Shown piece after piece: positions 33,457-45,953 of a stretch of DNA of 64,000 bases. Under the pieces are notes generated by a model. The model saw only the letters and a program-made list of their open reading frames with translations, was not told the origin of the DNA and did no database searches. The stretch lies in assembly GCF_036711975.1 (NCBI RefSeq), contig NC_091972.1:34291001-34355000 (forward strand). The letters are read 5' to 3'. This stretch comes from Onthophagus taurus. Lineage: Eukaryota > Arthropoda > Insecta > Coleoptera > Scarabaeidae. Both the position numbers and the translations under genes were made by a program. Each line of letters starts with the position of its first letter. The stretch's first letter is position 1.

Positions 33457-36400
33457 CTATTTGCTTTCTAGTTGTGTAGCAATTTCGGATGGAATTGTAC
33501 TTACATCGATAGGATTTAATGAAACATCCGTTATATTTTCATAATTTGTGGTAAAATCAGCATCAACATCGCTATCTGAACCTGAATTTTCACTCAAAAT
33601 TTCTCCACTTCCATCCCCAGAAAACATTTTATACCCATTAAGCATCAATCTATTACATTTTACCTCCTCATCGTTCTCATTTACATCTTGAAATTGTTTT
33701 TTGGCAAATATTTTTTCGCTAAAATATTCCGACCCAAATCTTTTATAAATGCCATCCCAAAAATCCATTCTTTTAAACGGATTAACACCAATTTTCATTG
33801 ATTCCGTTTTAAAATCTAAATAATTAAATTTTTCCGTAACATTAGTCCAATAATTGTATTTGAGAGTTGGATGACCAGTTTTAGCAAAATTAACGAACAA
33901 CCCAATAAATCTTTCCAAACACTTCGCCTCTTTAGAATCAGGGTTAGATGTTGATGGGGATTTTGACGCCCTGAAAAGGTACCCAATATCATCATAATGA
34001 GAGGCTCCTTGAACTTTCGCCGTTTCAGGATTAGAAAATTTAAATAAATTTAATCGGGTACTCGCTGAAAATTTATAAAGATACATTTCTTTATGATCAG
34101 CTTCGAGATGTTTCTTTACGGTAACGTAAACAAAATAATTCATGAATAAATCGTCCAAAAGTTCTCGATATTCCCTCGTTCTCACTTCAAAGCTTTGTAA
34201 TTTATACGCTTGAGAAATTTCTTCCAGTACAAGCATTTCAGTGAATCGATTGAGTTGTAATGTATACGGAATAATTTGATTAATTTCGAGTGAATTTATC
34301 ATCCCGGTTGTTTTTAAGTCAATAATATCGTAAAATAAAGATGGTTTATTTGTTGCTCCTAGTATAAAGGGACATTTTTTAAATGCACCTTTCGTTAATA
34401 TTAAAAACGGCGATTCTGGTAGAAATATTGTTCCGTTGTGTTCCGATTCAATAATTGGACCGATTAAACGCTTATGATTAAATGCCAACTGTAATAAATC
34501 ATAAAATTAAATTAACTTAATATTTACATATTAATATTTTCCCAAGCTAAACGATTTAATTAAATTTCGAAATGTCAAGAATGAAATGTGTTTATTGGGG
34601 GGTTTAAATTCATTTTCAAATATTTAGAAGAACAACCCAACAATAAACAACGCGTAAAACGAGACTATTACGGACAAGATGAAATGTATTTTTAACTGAT
34701 TAGTTAATAAGTTATTATTAGGTAATGAACTGGAGACTGATAGTGTGAAAACTAAGTTAAAGGTGGAAGTGACCTTAAGTGCGGCGTAGATGGTAATGGG
34801 AAGTCTAATATAAACGGAGAAAAAGAAAGAGGAAAAGAGGATAAACTATTAGAATTGGATATCAAAAGATGTTGATGAATGGAAATGGTACCAAAGGGAC
34901 GGCAGAAGTGAAATGTAAAGGAACGCTAATAAACAGTAATTGGAAAAACTTGTTATAAATAAGACAGAGGTTGGACACAAAATGAGGTACAAGGCATAGG
35001 AAAAGGCAAAGTGGAAATAGCGAGTGAGGTGAGGGCCGCATTTTGAGCAAACATAAGAAAATTTTAAAGAACAAAAAATACAGATTCACATTTTGTTGAA
35101 ATTAAGCAGAATTGACTGTATACACAAATAAAATGAAAATACTTTTAAAGATAAAGATTGTTTATGTATATATATGAATGACGTGCAGAGTAGACCACCG
35201 CCAGGTATGCCACGCCAGCATAAACACGAAATACGATATGTATATTTTTGTCTAAATTTTATTGCTTTAGTGCATTTTGGAAAAAACTGATTCATCGTAC
35301 GTTAATTTCTTCAGTTCACCTTTCATTATCGTAAACTCCGAATTATTGCTAGTTAAAAATGTTTAAAAATATTTATAAATAGTAGTTGAATAATATATAG
35401 GGTATATCTGAAAAATATTCCCAAGCTTCAGGGGTGATTCTTTAGCGAATTTTAAAGATATTTTCACATATGAACTATTGGCGAATTCGTTCAAACACTC
35501 GTTCAAAACATGGTGAAAAATTTTGATTATATTTTTTTTTCTCGAAAACTATTATATAAACTATATTATTATAACACCAGGAAAATGAATATAAGAATAT
35601 AAAATATAAGAAGATAAAAGAGGACCCAACCGAGAAGATAGCAAGGAAGATGAAAGAACTGGTAAAATCCACAGGAATCCCAGCAGAACAACACAAAAGC
35701 TTATCCGTACAGGCCCAGTACCAACAAGGATACATGGATTACCAAAAATCCATAAACCAGAGGTTCCACTACGTCCTATTGCCATAAATTCTCCCACCTA
35801 TCAGCTAGCAAAACACCTTGCGAAGATTCTGTCTCTTTTTACAGGTAAAACAGTCATATGTCCGAGATTTCACACATTTCACATTCAAGCTAGATCCTCA
35901 GGATATTCTGGTACGTTTTGACGTGGAATCTCTATTCACTCTGGTGAACCAGTCAAAGATGCCGTGGATGGTCTTCACCAGAAACTCATCCCGGAGGGTT
36001 TGCTAAAGTGTGTCTCAGGACTAGTGGAGTACTGTCTATTGTCGACATATTCCGAAGCTATAGCTCCGTTACGTCGATACACTTTCGTGATCTGGCAACA
36101 TGGAAAAGTCCAGGAATTTCTAGACCACCTCAATTCACAGCACCCCACGATAAAATTTACCATGAAAACAGAAACTGTAAAACAATTGTCATTCCTGGAT
36201 GTGTTGGTCACTAGGAAGACAGATGGGGGCATGGAACTGGGAGTATATAGAAAGAAGACGCATACGAATAGATACCTGTAGGCTACATCTCATCACCACC
36301 CACAACAGAAGAGGTCCGTGATTCAAGCATTATTCCAACGAACAGAGAGGTACTAAAGAAAACTTGAGGAAAGAAGAAAGATTCCAAGAAGATGTACTCC

Positions 36401-39400
36401 AGAAGAACGGCTATGCGATGAGGGATATCCAACGAGCCACCAAACCACGCAAACAGAAGAATGATTCGGTAAGTACGACACCAACCGATTTTATCTGCCT
36501 TCCTTATGTTTCAGGTATGACGGAGCGAATTGCGAGATGTCTGAAGAAGAATGATATCGTGGTACGATATGGTACGGCCAGCAAAATACAAAACGCTCTT
36601 CCTATAGCCAAAGACAAGCTAACCCCATTAAAGGGAGCAGGAGTCTATTGGCTATCGGCAGTTGCGGGAAATATTACGTTGCCCAAACTGAACGTAACAT
36701 CGAATGCCGCATCAAGGAACATGAGAGGGATGTCCGACTGAGTAAAATCCCACAATCTGCAATCGCGAACATTGCCACAAAGGAGGACACACCATACAGT
36801 TTGACAAAACCAAAGTGCTAGTAAGAAACGGACAGTATTAGTAGCATTATTATATGGTATGAAATAAGAGGAAATACAGGAGTAACCAAAAAAGAATCAC
36901 AGGCAGAAATGATGGAAATAGAGGAATTGCAAACAAGGCATCATGGTTTCAATGTACATAAAAAGATTAAGGAATTAGCTGGGATTAAAAGGGCAAACAG
37001 AAACAGTGTTTTACTAAACAAAGATGGTAAGATAATTCCAGACACATAGGGGAAACTAGACATGTGGAAGGAATACTTGAAGAGGAAAGACAACCAAACG
37101 ACCAAAGAGATGAGCAGTGTGTTGGTGGACTTTTAAACACGACTTTTATAACAATTTGACATTCACTGCCAAAGAAAACGAATTCAAGAGAATGCGATGA
37201 TCAACCCAGAACCGTAACGGGAACAAAGGGCGTTGTTTGTGTTTAATGTGTTGATTCAAAGATGCATGGATATCAATCAATCTGTATATGTATGCTTCCT
37301 GGATTTTGGTAAAGCGATTGATAAGGGTTAGCACAATCATCTCATAAAGCTTCTAAGAGGAAACAGGATAGATAAGAATGATTTACTTTAATCAGCCGGC
37401 TAGATTATATATAGAGAACAAACTTTCAGAGGAAGTATAGATAAAACGAGGAGTTAGGCAAGGATGTGTTCTCTCGCCATTTTTGTTTATCATGTATTCA
37501 GAAGACATCCTACAGGAAGCATTGGCATAGCAAACAGCAATCGGAGTAAAAGTAAACAGGAAGGTATTCTACCTATAGCAGAATCATTGGTAGGACTGCA
37601 GAGACTAATGGATCAGGTAATGGAAAAAAGTGAAAATGTCTCATAGTGAATGCTAAGAAGACCAAATTTATGATTATCTTAAAGTTACAACAACAAGAAC
37701 ATCGGCGGATTACACGAGAGGTAGTAGAGAGGATCGTCAGGTACAAATACTTGAGAATAATTGTGAATGAGAACAATACGGAAGAAATAAGATCAAGAAT
37801 TGAACAAGCTAGAATTGTAGTCAACAAAATGATTACTGTATTATGTAGAAACGACCTTAGCCCACATCTCAAGATTAGAATGCTAAAATGCTACGCGTTT
37901 CCAGTGCTTTTATATGGTTTAGAAGTGTGGACATTTAAGCAGAATAATATCGACTAGCTTGAAGCCTTTGAGATGTGGTGTTATAGAAGAACCCTGAGAA
38001 TAAGCTGGGTGAGTTGGAGATAAAAGAGAAATTGTTAACACAATTAAAATCAGAAAACTTCACTATTTTGGCCACGTGGCACGGTAGGAGAATTACTCAC
38101 TTTTACTCACTATAATTCAAGCAAATGTGCATTTCCTCGATAAATAACCTAAAAGAGTGGTACAACAGTAGTCCAGTGGAATTGTATTGATCAGTGGAAG
38201 ATAAAATAAATAAAGTTATCCAGAGCACTTCTAGAAACAGCGTGAACAGTGTGACATAGCGAAATTCACAACCGGACAATTTCATAACCAGAGAAGGCTT
38301 GAGACAAAGAGGAGTCATGAGTTCGTTCATGTTTACGGTATTAATGGATATATAATGAGGGAATGTCACAAAAGGCCAAGCAATGAGGTTGGGTTATACA
38401 AATTTAAGATTATTAATGGAATCAAGTACTAAAAGAATACGGCATACGAATAAATAAGAAGAAAAGTAAAGTGATGGCGATAGAAAGAAGAGGAGAAGAT
38501 TCGAGGAGGGATTTGAGAATCGAAATTGAGCACGAAGTATTAGAGCAGGTACCACAAATAGTTCGGAGTTGGAATCGATGAAACTGGAGAAAAGAAGAAA
38601 GATATAAGCAATCTATATGAAATGTCTAAGAAGAATAAAAATATAACAAAGTGAGACAATGTTAGAAATCAAGAGGTGAGAGAAGAACTGGTTTGGTGGA
38701 AAGTTGGGTAAATTATAGACAGAAGCTAAAGAACTGGCGATGGACAAATGCGAATAGAATAGATTTATTTATATGTATTACCGAGATTAAATCTTCTTGC
38801 ATTTCCATTATATCCGCGGCTTTAGTCCTCTGTAACTTCTTTAATATCATCGTTGGATATCTATCTCTATATCCTAATAATCGACCCAGAACCAACCCTG
38901 TATCTTTGCTACCCATCGACCAAGTATGAAGAGCAGTTCCGCTTAAAGCTATTGCTTGGTGAAATAAAGCTAAACATAAAAAAATAAACAACGTTTAAAG
39001 TTTTTATTTGGATTATTCGTACGTTGTGATATCGGTGACATCATGTGAAGGTGTACACTTGTTCCTCCAACATCCTGCCCGAAAATAGTGATTTTATTTG
39101 GATCACCACCAAATTTTGCAATGTTAGTTTTAACCCATTCCAAAGCCATTACTTGATCTTTTAACCCAGCATTACCAGGAACCCCAACGTTTGAGTTTTC
39201 AAAGTTAAGAAATCCTAAAGAAATCCTAATTTTATCGATTCTCTTTGTGAGCTTTGTGAATTTACCAAAAAATCCTAATCTATAATTGAAGCTAACTAAT
39301 ACGATTTCTTCCGCCATTAAATATTCCGGCCCTAACATTTCTGAACTTCCCGTGTTTCTTAAATAATCACCACCGTGAATAAAAACCATAACAGGTGCTT

Positions 39401-39906
39401 CTCCAATTAACTAAAAATAGTAGTAATAAATGTAATTATTTAGTAATAATTTAACTTTTACTCTGTATGTATGAACGTTTAAATATAAACAATCTTCTTT
39501 CCCTATTATTTCTTGATTTATGTTATGTTGAATGCATCGTGGCATATTTGTTGTGGCATCTCTTATTCCATCCCATTTTTCGGGGGGTAAAGGATCCTAA
39601 AATTAACAATAAAAAGCTTAAAAACTCTTTCAATAACTACTTTACTTTAAATCTAAGCTCTCTTATTGGTTTCTTAGCATAAGGAATATTTAAAAAACTA
39701 AAAAATTTTCCCCCTTTCCAATTTGTACTCATCATTCCTTTCAGCTTTCCTTGTTCCACCACCACAAAAGGTTGTGGAATTGAGTTTGTTTGATAATGAT
39801 TTTCTCGTTGACATAATCCTATAACAGAAAAAATTTATTTTTAATATTAAAGAAATTTTTGTAACTTACCGAAGAATATTTGGATGATAAATATAAAAAT
39901 TCTCAT
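33457..39906 (-). CDS. Esterase-fold protein lacking catalytic residues, acidic tail
   Basis: Seven exons: 39906-39870, 39818-39646, 39596-39462, 39410-39266, 39214-39023, 38969-38782 and 34488-33457. All borders are GT/AG and the frame is continuous, giving 633 aa. A hydrophobic signal peptide ([13 protein letters not shown]) opens it. Its order and exon sizes follow the esterase at 15633-26361 (the exon starting [11 protein letters not shown] is 135 nt in both). The catalytic set is lost: HGGDYL in place of [14 protein letters not shown] in place of GESAGG (Ser to Asp), and [11 protein letters not shown] where Glu should be (Glu to Pro). Only the His in [13 protein letters not shown] remains. 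About 75 extra C-terminal residues are acidic and Ser-rich ([14 protein letters not shown]). By analogy with glutactin- or neuroligin-type cholinesterase-like proteins it may act in binding or adhesion; that role is inference. The frame has no stops, so it is not an obvious pseudogene. Confidence 0.85.
34489..35590. other. Right-hand end of intron 6, unassigned
   Basis: Part of the 4.3-kb intron between exons 6 and 7 of the second esterase. No supported feature was found in this stretch. Confidence 0.4.
35600..36830 (+). pseudogene. Penelope-like fragment 3 (different family)
   Basis: Plus strand, frame-broken: [20 protein letters not shown] near 35730 is the Penelope RT finger, followed by [31 protein letters not shown] near 36115 precedes [11 protein letters not shown] and [12 protein letters not shown] near 36250. 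The GIY-YIG nuclease is shifted but readable ([20 protein letters not shown] near 36665-36725, with Val where the family usually has Ile). The central RT with the catalytic DD is deleted. The sequence is unlike Penelope copies 1 and 2, so it belongs to another lineage. It lies in intron 6 of the second esterase. Confidence 0.65.
36860..38090 (+). pseudogene. RTE-type reverse transcriptase fragment
   Basis: Plus strand motifs: [20 protein letters not shown] near 36930, [20 protein letters not shown] near 37230, [13 protein letters not shown] near 37290, [13 protein letters not shown] with a shift near 37455, [15 protein letters not shown] near 37600, [13 protein letters not shown] near 37645, [13 protein letters not shown] near 37740 and [20 protein letters not shown] near 37880. 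The YADD box is lost in a deletion. It lies in intron 6 of the second esterase. Confidence 0.7.
38150..38720 (+). pseudogene. Second LINE RT fragment, different subfamily
   Basis: The plus strand reads [19 protein letters not shown] near 38280, the block with the conserved RQGGVMSP motif, and then [20 protein letters not shown] near 38440. Both match the second half of LINE RTs. It is short and frame-broken. Confidence 0.55.
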
Positions 39907-40480
39907 TCCTAAAGCTTCTCATAATTTTACAAAAATGTTTATAAATTGAAATTTTTCATGATGATTTAAATCTAAAATAAAATTTATGATTGAAATCAGA
40001 ATTAACACTTCGTTTATTTTAGAGATTTTATTCAATAAATTACCTATACAAACGTTAAATTGTTTATTTATTTAATGCACAATTTAAATATTGGCCGAGA
40101 GAGGTGAGCGGAAACCAATAATTTGGCATTTTGCACTTAATATATTTATTGCAACCTGTAGGGCAAAATTTGTTCCCCAAATTGATATTAATTTATTGGT
40201 TTGCCAGTTATGACCCTACATCAATCAAAGGTGAAACATTGTTTTCGATATAATTGAAATTTCTAGGAAATTCAAAATTAATATGCAAACAATAATACTA
40301 ATGAATTTTCCAGTTAATTGTCGTCAAAGGTTTTAACTAATTGAAGAATTTATAAATGAATGCATAACAAATTACAAATTAAGGGACATTGCTGAACAAT
40401 AGATCGTGTGGCAGGAATATAAACAATACATTTTGTAGTCAATTCTTTTAATATCCTTGTTTCCGAAATGTTTTCCTTTA
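39907..40480. other. 5' flank of the second esterase gene
   Basis: AT-rich. The minus-strand promoter is expected here. No reliable core-promoter element could be chosen. Confidence 0.3.
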
Positions 40481-42115
40481 AATGTATGCTGCAAGTGATG
40501 CGCCACACTATCGCAATGACACAGAAGAACAAATAAATATACCTACCAAAGCATCAATGTATATCAAAAATAAATACCTCAAAGATAATAGAAGGAAACA
40601 CAAATTATGGATGACGGAGAAAAACTTGATGATCATGGAAGAACAATGTATGCAAAATAACAATCCACCGGTATTAAAAGCATATAGGATGACATACAAA
40701 GAAGAATTCGTGAAGCTCAATGAAAGGAGTTAGATGAAATGCCATGATATCGAGGTTTTGTTAGATAAATTTGATGTATTCAATGTGGAAAAGAATGGGG
40801 AGACAGGTTACGGGAACGTTTAGGGAAAAAAACTGTGAGAAAATTTGTAAATGATGCGGCAGAATTGATTATGGATAGAGAAAACTTTCATTATCCATCA
40901 TGACAGATGAAGTCAAAGTTAACCAGGCGGAATGTACTCAGAATCAAGCTTCTTGGCGATAGATTCATTTAATTCTTGACTGACATGTTTAACAACTTAC
41001 ATAATACTGGAAATATCCCAAATGAATAGCTCATCTCTGAGTTCATACTGCAGCTAGAGAAACAGCGAGCTAAGGTATGTAGTAACTACAGAACCATCAG
41101 CATCACTAGTCGCATGTTAAAGCTATTTCTAAAAATCAGTCATCGTAGAACACACAGACGATGCGAAGAACAAATATTAGACATGCAGTTTAGGTTTATG
41201 AAAGGAGTGATGGTCTGTTCTGCCTACAAGTGTTATTTCAGCGCTGCAGAGATATGAAGTGTGACATTTCAACCTGCTGTGTTGACTACATGAAGGTATT
41301 CGACAAGGTACGACACGGAAAGGTGATGGAAGATTTTAGGATCACACGAAATCTCTACTGGAATCAGTTAGCTACCATTAAGATCAATGCAGAAAAAGCA
41401 CAGCAACGCAGTAAAAATTCTCCGAAGCGTCAGAGATGGCTGCATTATTCCTCCACTTTTATTCAACCTCTACTCAGAGGAAATATTCAATTATGCCATT
41501 GACAAAACTAATCCCATGCCAACGATACAGTGGTGTTCACTGACAGCAGAAAAGGATTACAAGAATAAATAAATTCGGCTAAGAGATTAATATTAGCAAG
41601 ACTAATTTTATGGCAATTCGTAAATAGACAATTAGAAGGTACGATTTAATGGTCAGCATTTAACAGCACGCCAATAGAGAGGCTACACAATTTGCCTTCC
41701 TGGGCACAAGGTGCAGAAGTCCAAAAGTCACAACCTCAGCATCGATATCAAAATCAGACTCTTCAAATGTTACGTTTTCTGGGTGCATTTATGTGGGGTG
41801 GAATTGAGACAAACAATAATAACAACAATAATAAGACTCCAATGTTTCGAAATGTGGCTCTATAGAAAAGTACTGAGGATTTCACGAGTGGATAGAGTAT
41901 CTAACAGGGCAGTAATGGAGCGAAATGAGAAAACTGGAATATCTTTGACATATTATGAGAAACAGATAGAAATACATATCGTCTTATAAGAATCGTCCTC
42001 CAAGAGAAAGTGTGCGGTAGAAGAGGGCTCAAAAACTACCACCGAATTATTCAGAGCAGTCGTGAATAAAGTTATATTTAGAATGATCGCCAATATTCGA
42101 CACGATACGTTCAAG
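40481..42115 (+). pseudogene. RTE-type LINE fragment
   Basis: Plus strand: a Lys-rich linker (KYLKDNRRKHKLWMTEKNLM) near 40565, NEWLISEFILQLEKQRAKVC near 41020 with NYRTISITSRMLKLFLKI after it, DYMKVFDKVRHGKVMED near 41285, a shifted GCIIPPLLFNLYSEEIF near 41440, KSHNLSIDIKIRLFKCYVF near 41720, then RLQCFEMWLYRKVLRIS near 41840. TTELFRAVVNKVIFRMIANI near 42040 is the C-terminal end. The YADD segment was not recovered. Several frameshifts show an old copy. Confidence 0.65.
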
Positions 42116-43061
42116 ACATTAAAGAAATGATCAAGCTAAAGGCAGGGCAAGCGTACCAGACGAGTGAAAACATGCACACATAAGCCCTATCCATAAAAAG
42201 AGTGACAGGAGAAATTTTGAAAATTACAGGGGGATTATTGTTACTAGATTATTACTACTTAGATTGGTAGGTTGTACGGGTGTATATTAACGACAAGGAT
42301 GGAAGATGAATTTGAAAGTGATTTTGGGGCGGGTAGATCATTTGGAAAACATATTATGTTTGACAATTAACAGAAAAACACTATGCCAGGAATTGGGAAA
42401 AACATTTAGGTTTGTGACAGTTTCTTACATAGATGCTGTCTATTGCCTACCCTGTTTAACATACAGTGCTAGCGTAAAGTAACCCCCCCCCTGTTTAACT
42501 TCTGAACAGATTGAGATATCAATATGAACAAAAAAACGTCAGTTTCTATATTTTATCAGCACAAATATTTTCTTATGGAAAATTTTGCTATCACTTTTAG
42601 TTTTTCCGGAAAATGGATCAGCTTTGTTTTTTTAAATGGAACACCCAGTATATTATGGTATCTTTCGAAAGAATAAAACAATACGAATTCAACGATACCT
42701 CACAATCAAATATAGGTTTATTAGTTTTTGACATAAAAATTAAACAAAATGCGGAATTTCGCCGGAAAAACCAACGTATCTTCGTTGACTACCTGTCGAG
42801 ATACAATGAGCCAGATAAATGGTGGACGGTCAGTTAAAGGTCGGTCTACGCTCGGGTTAAGCAGAGTTAAAATCGGCAATTCTTTTAGAATGTTTTTATG
42901 AAACAATCAATACAAGAAAAGGTTAAAAAGAAAGTTCTTTTTAAAACTTCTAAGAAAAAATTGTCATAACAACAATTTTAAAGTTTGTAGGTACTTTGAA
43001 ATTTTGTACTTAAGGCAGCATGCAAATATTTTCCTTCATTTCAAAGAAAGGCGAGATCAAA

Positions 43062-43965
43062 ATGGCTAGAAGGAGTTTAGAGCACAAAATCGAAGCAATT
43101 TTAATATTCGCTCATGCTGACAGAAACCTACATGAAACTGAGCGACAATTTAAGGAACGATTTCCTGAACATCCAATTAGTCGAAAATATTTAAAAGAAC
43201 TTGTGAATAGGTTTTTGAAAACTGGACCGCAAAAGAACTGGTCGTGAGATATTAACAGAAGTAGCTAATGCGCCCATGATGTTGTCTGCTGCTATCGCAT
43301 CAACGTGTGATGTGTTAAATATTTCCGCGTCGTTGTTGGACTACGTGGAAATACTTAAAAAAGAATAAATATCATCCATTTTAAATAAAAATGCTTCATG
43401 AATTAACAGAAGATGACCCTGATATAGAAGAACAGAATTTTGTGAGCTAATGACAAATATGGTTGAACGAAATCGATTATACTTGAAACATATTTGTTTC
43501 AGTGACGAATGGACTTTCTTTTTGGGTGGAAAATTGCACCGGCGTGATGTTAATCCACATGAATATCGTGAAGTTATCACTAGATTTCCCTAGAAAGTAA
43601 ATGTTTTTTTTTTCAAGACTTTTGCTAATTGTACAACAGAATCCTGACGACTTTGAAATGGAATTAGTGTTTCATCAAGACGGAGCACCTCCGCATTATG
43701 CGCCAATGGTACGAAATTATCTTGATAAAAATTTTAATGGACAGCAAGATCACCAGATCTGACACCTTTAGATTTCTTTTTATGGGGTTATTTAAAATCC
43801 AAGGTATATGAAATTCCGTTGGGTATTGAAGATTTAAAACAAAAAATTATTGACGTCTGCCAAAATATTGATCATCACATGTTAAGCCGTGTGAGAGAGG
43901 AAACACTACAAAGATGGTACCACTGCCTAGAAGTTCAGGGTAATCATATCGAACAATTTACTTAA
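43062..43965 (+). pseudogene. Mariner/Tc1-like transposase, frame-broken
   Basis: The start is taken at ATG 43062 (MARRSLEHKIEAILIFAHAD), giving an N-terminal helix-turn-helix of about 60 residues (KERFPEHPISRKYLKELVNR). After a shift near 43245 the catalytic parts are readable: CFSDEWTFFLGGKLHRR with the first Asp near 43500, VFHQDGAPPHYAPMVRNYL with the second near 43670, and RSPDLTPLDFFLWGYLKSKV with the third near 43755. The C terminus, HCLEVQGNHIEQFT, ends at TAA 43963-43965. Frameshifts near 43245 and 43735 and several stops inactivate it. The inverted repeats on both sides identify it as the element's own transposase. Confidence 0.75.
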
Positions 43966-44018
43966 TAGTTGATTCTTAATAAATAAAAAATTCTTTTATT
44001 ATTCAATAACAACACTAA

Positions 44019-44154
44019 GGCCCACTTTGACCATCTTCCTGATAAACTATCTAGAGGATAGTTGCCATGGTTACGGCGGTTTTAAGCACTCTCATTGGTT
44101 AAGAGCTGTATTTACCTATCGGATAAATTTATCAAGAGGTGGTAAAAGTGGGCC
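44019..44154. mobile_element. 136-bp PIF/Harbinger-type MITE
   Basis: Ends read GGCCCACTTT inward and are flanked by TAA on both sides (44016-44018, 44155-44157), the three-base duplication typical of PIF/Harbinger. It is nested between the transposase stop and the right inverted repeat of the mariner-like element. A 45-bp relative lies at 50620-50664. Confidence 0.7.
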
Positions 44155-44969
44155 TAAGCCAATTTTTCAACCGTCACCTATACTAGCAAAATCTTTATTA
44201 AGAAAATTGCATTTCTTATATTGACTTTTTTTCTTTATAAATTTAATATTTTTTGATAAAATATGATTAATTCATAAATTTAATATACTTCCACCCAATT
44301 TTTATTTCATTTCTAAAAAAAATAAGTAATTGAAGTTGCAATTTTAAATCCGTCTTAGCTCCAGCGTATACCGACCATTAACCCACCGTCCACCATTTAC
44401 CTGGCCGATTGTATTTCGACAGGTAGTCCACGAAGATACGTTGGTTTTTCCGGCGAAATTCCGCATTTTGTTTAATTTTTATGCGAAAAACTAATAAACC
44501 GATATTTGATTGTGAAGTACCGTTGGATTCGTATTGTTTTCATCTTTCGGAAGATACCATAATATACTGGGTGTTCCATTTAAAAAAACAAAGTTGTTCT
44601 ATTTTCCGGAAAAACTAAAAGTGATGGAAAAATTTTCCATAAGAAAATATTTGTGCTGATAAAATATAGATACTGACGTTTTTTTGTTCATATTTATATC
44701 TCAATCTGTTCGGAAGTTAAACAGGGGGGGGGGGGTTACTTTACGCTAGCACTGTATATTATATCCTATGTATTCAAACATTGGACTGGGAAATGCTCGA
44801 ATATGGGAATACAGATAAACTGTTCGTAGGCGACTATGTCGTTTAGTTGCAGATGAAGAATATGTAGCACACATAACCAGGAAACTTAAAAGCGATGACG
44901 ACTGGACAATTATCCACGCAGGAAACTTTAATGTGATATTCTATGTAACATTATGTTCTAACACAGTGA

Positions 44970-45953
44970 AACATTACAGTAATAAAACAAGCCACCAATA
45001 TTTTGGGGTGTTAAGTTTAAGATTTAGTTGTATAAACAAAAGCGAAGTAGGTTGAATGACGATGTAAATATAACAAAACACCACTCAGTTGTTCTGTCAA
45101 AGCAATATTCCATTCATCAAACCTTAATAAAAAATGTAACCCAACATGGGGTATTCATTATTAAACCATTGGAGTAAGAACAATTTTGAGATCACAAGGT
45201 TTTATTCAAGATATTATGAGAAAGTAGGTAACCCTGTAGCAATGTAATATATATGTATAAGATAATATGGTGTAATATAATGTAACATTAGGTAATTAAT
45301 TTAATCATCTGCATTATAATGTAATCAACATTGTTTGTATTATATCGAATTCTATACTTAAAATTTAAAAATTCAACGAATAAATAATTTTTTAATTCAC
45401 GAAAGGTGAAATAGAACATCAATGAAAATAAGTCTGATTTTATAATGAATGGAGTTTTTATGGGCACTCATGAGTCATCTCAAACAATATTTAAAAATAT
45501 CAATGACATATCTCTACAAATCCGAAATTTATTGTTGTGAAATTATGACTGTTAATGACAAATTATTATTATGACACCCGTGCTTATATTAATACTCGGA
45601 AATGTTTTATCGATAAGACATGTTTATAGAATGATTGCAAATAATCGCCACCTGTACATTACGGGATAGAGTCTAAATACTCCTGATAATATTATCGGAA
45701 ATAGCCGAGGTTAAACGAATGTAATAATATAAAAGGAAAGTGAAGTATAATGACGAGATTGTCGTACGTATAGTACACAAACGAAAATATCGCTGGCAAT
45801 CGATTTAACTGTCTCAGCTTATAATTAAACTGTCCGAGAGATCGTGGATAGTTCACGACTAGCTCTCGCAATAGTTTCAACAAGTCTAAATCATATGTGT
45901 TATTTTTTTCCTATTCTCATATCTAAAAGATCAAGTGAATATTTTTATAAAAA
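44970..45953. other. 5' flank of the DUSP23-like gene
   Basis: AT-rich, without coding signal. The promoter and 5' UTR of the phosphatase should lie in its right part. No reliable core element was chosen. Confidence 0.35.

Larger units (their letters stand above)
42464..44754. mobile_element. Mariner-like element with about 417-bp inverted repeats
   Basis: Both ends begin CAGTGCTAGCGTAAAGTAAC read inward and are flanked by TA (42462-42463, 44755-44756). The inverted repeats extend to about 42880 and from about 44336, unusually long for this superfamily. A homopolymer just inside the ends differs in length (9 C on the left, about 14 G on the right). The single transposase reading lies between the repeats, and a 136-bp MITE sits in the 3' part. 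Confidence 0.85.
42160..44960 (+). pseudogene. RTE-type LINE fragment split by a mariner-like insertion
   Basis: Before the insertion the plus strand reads ISPIHKKSDRRNFENYRGII with shifts, then a YGRI-like block (42160-42461). After the insertion (44757-44960) it continues with LFVGDYVV, corresponding to the ADD box region, and DEEYVAHITRKLKSDDDW. The element at 42464-44754 and its TA duplication lie exactly between these parts. Confidence 0.5.
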
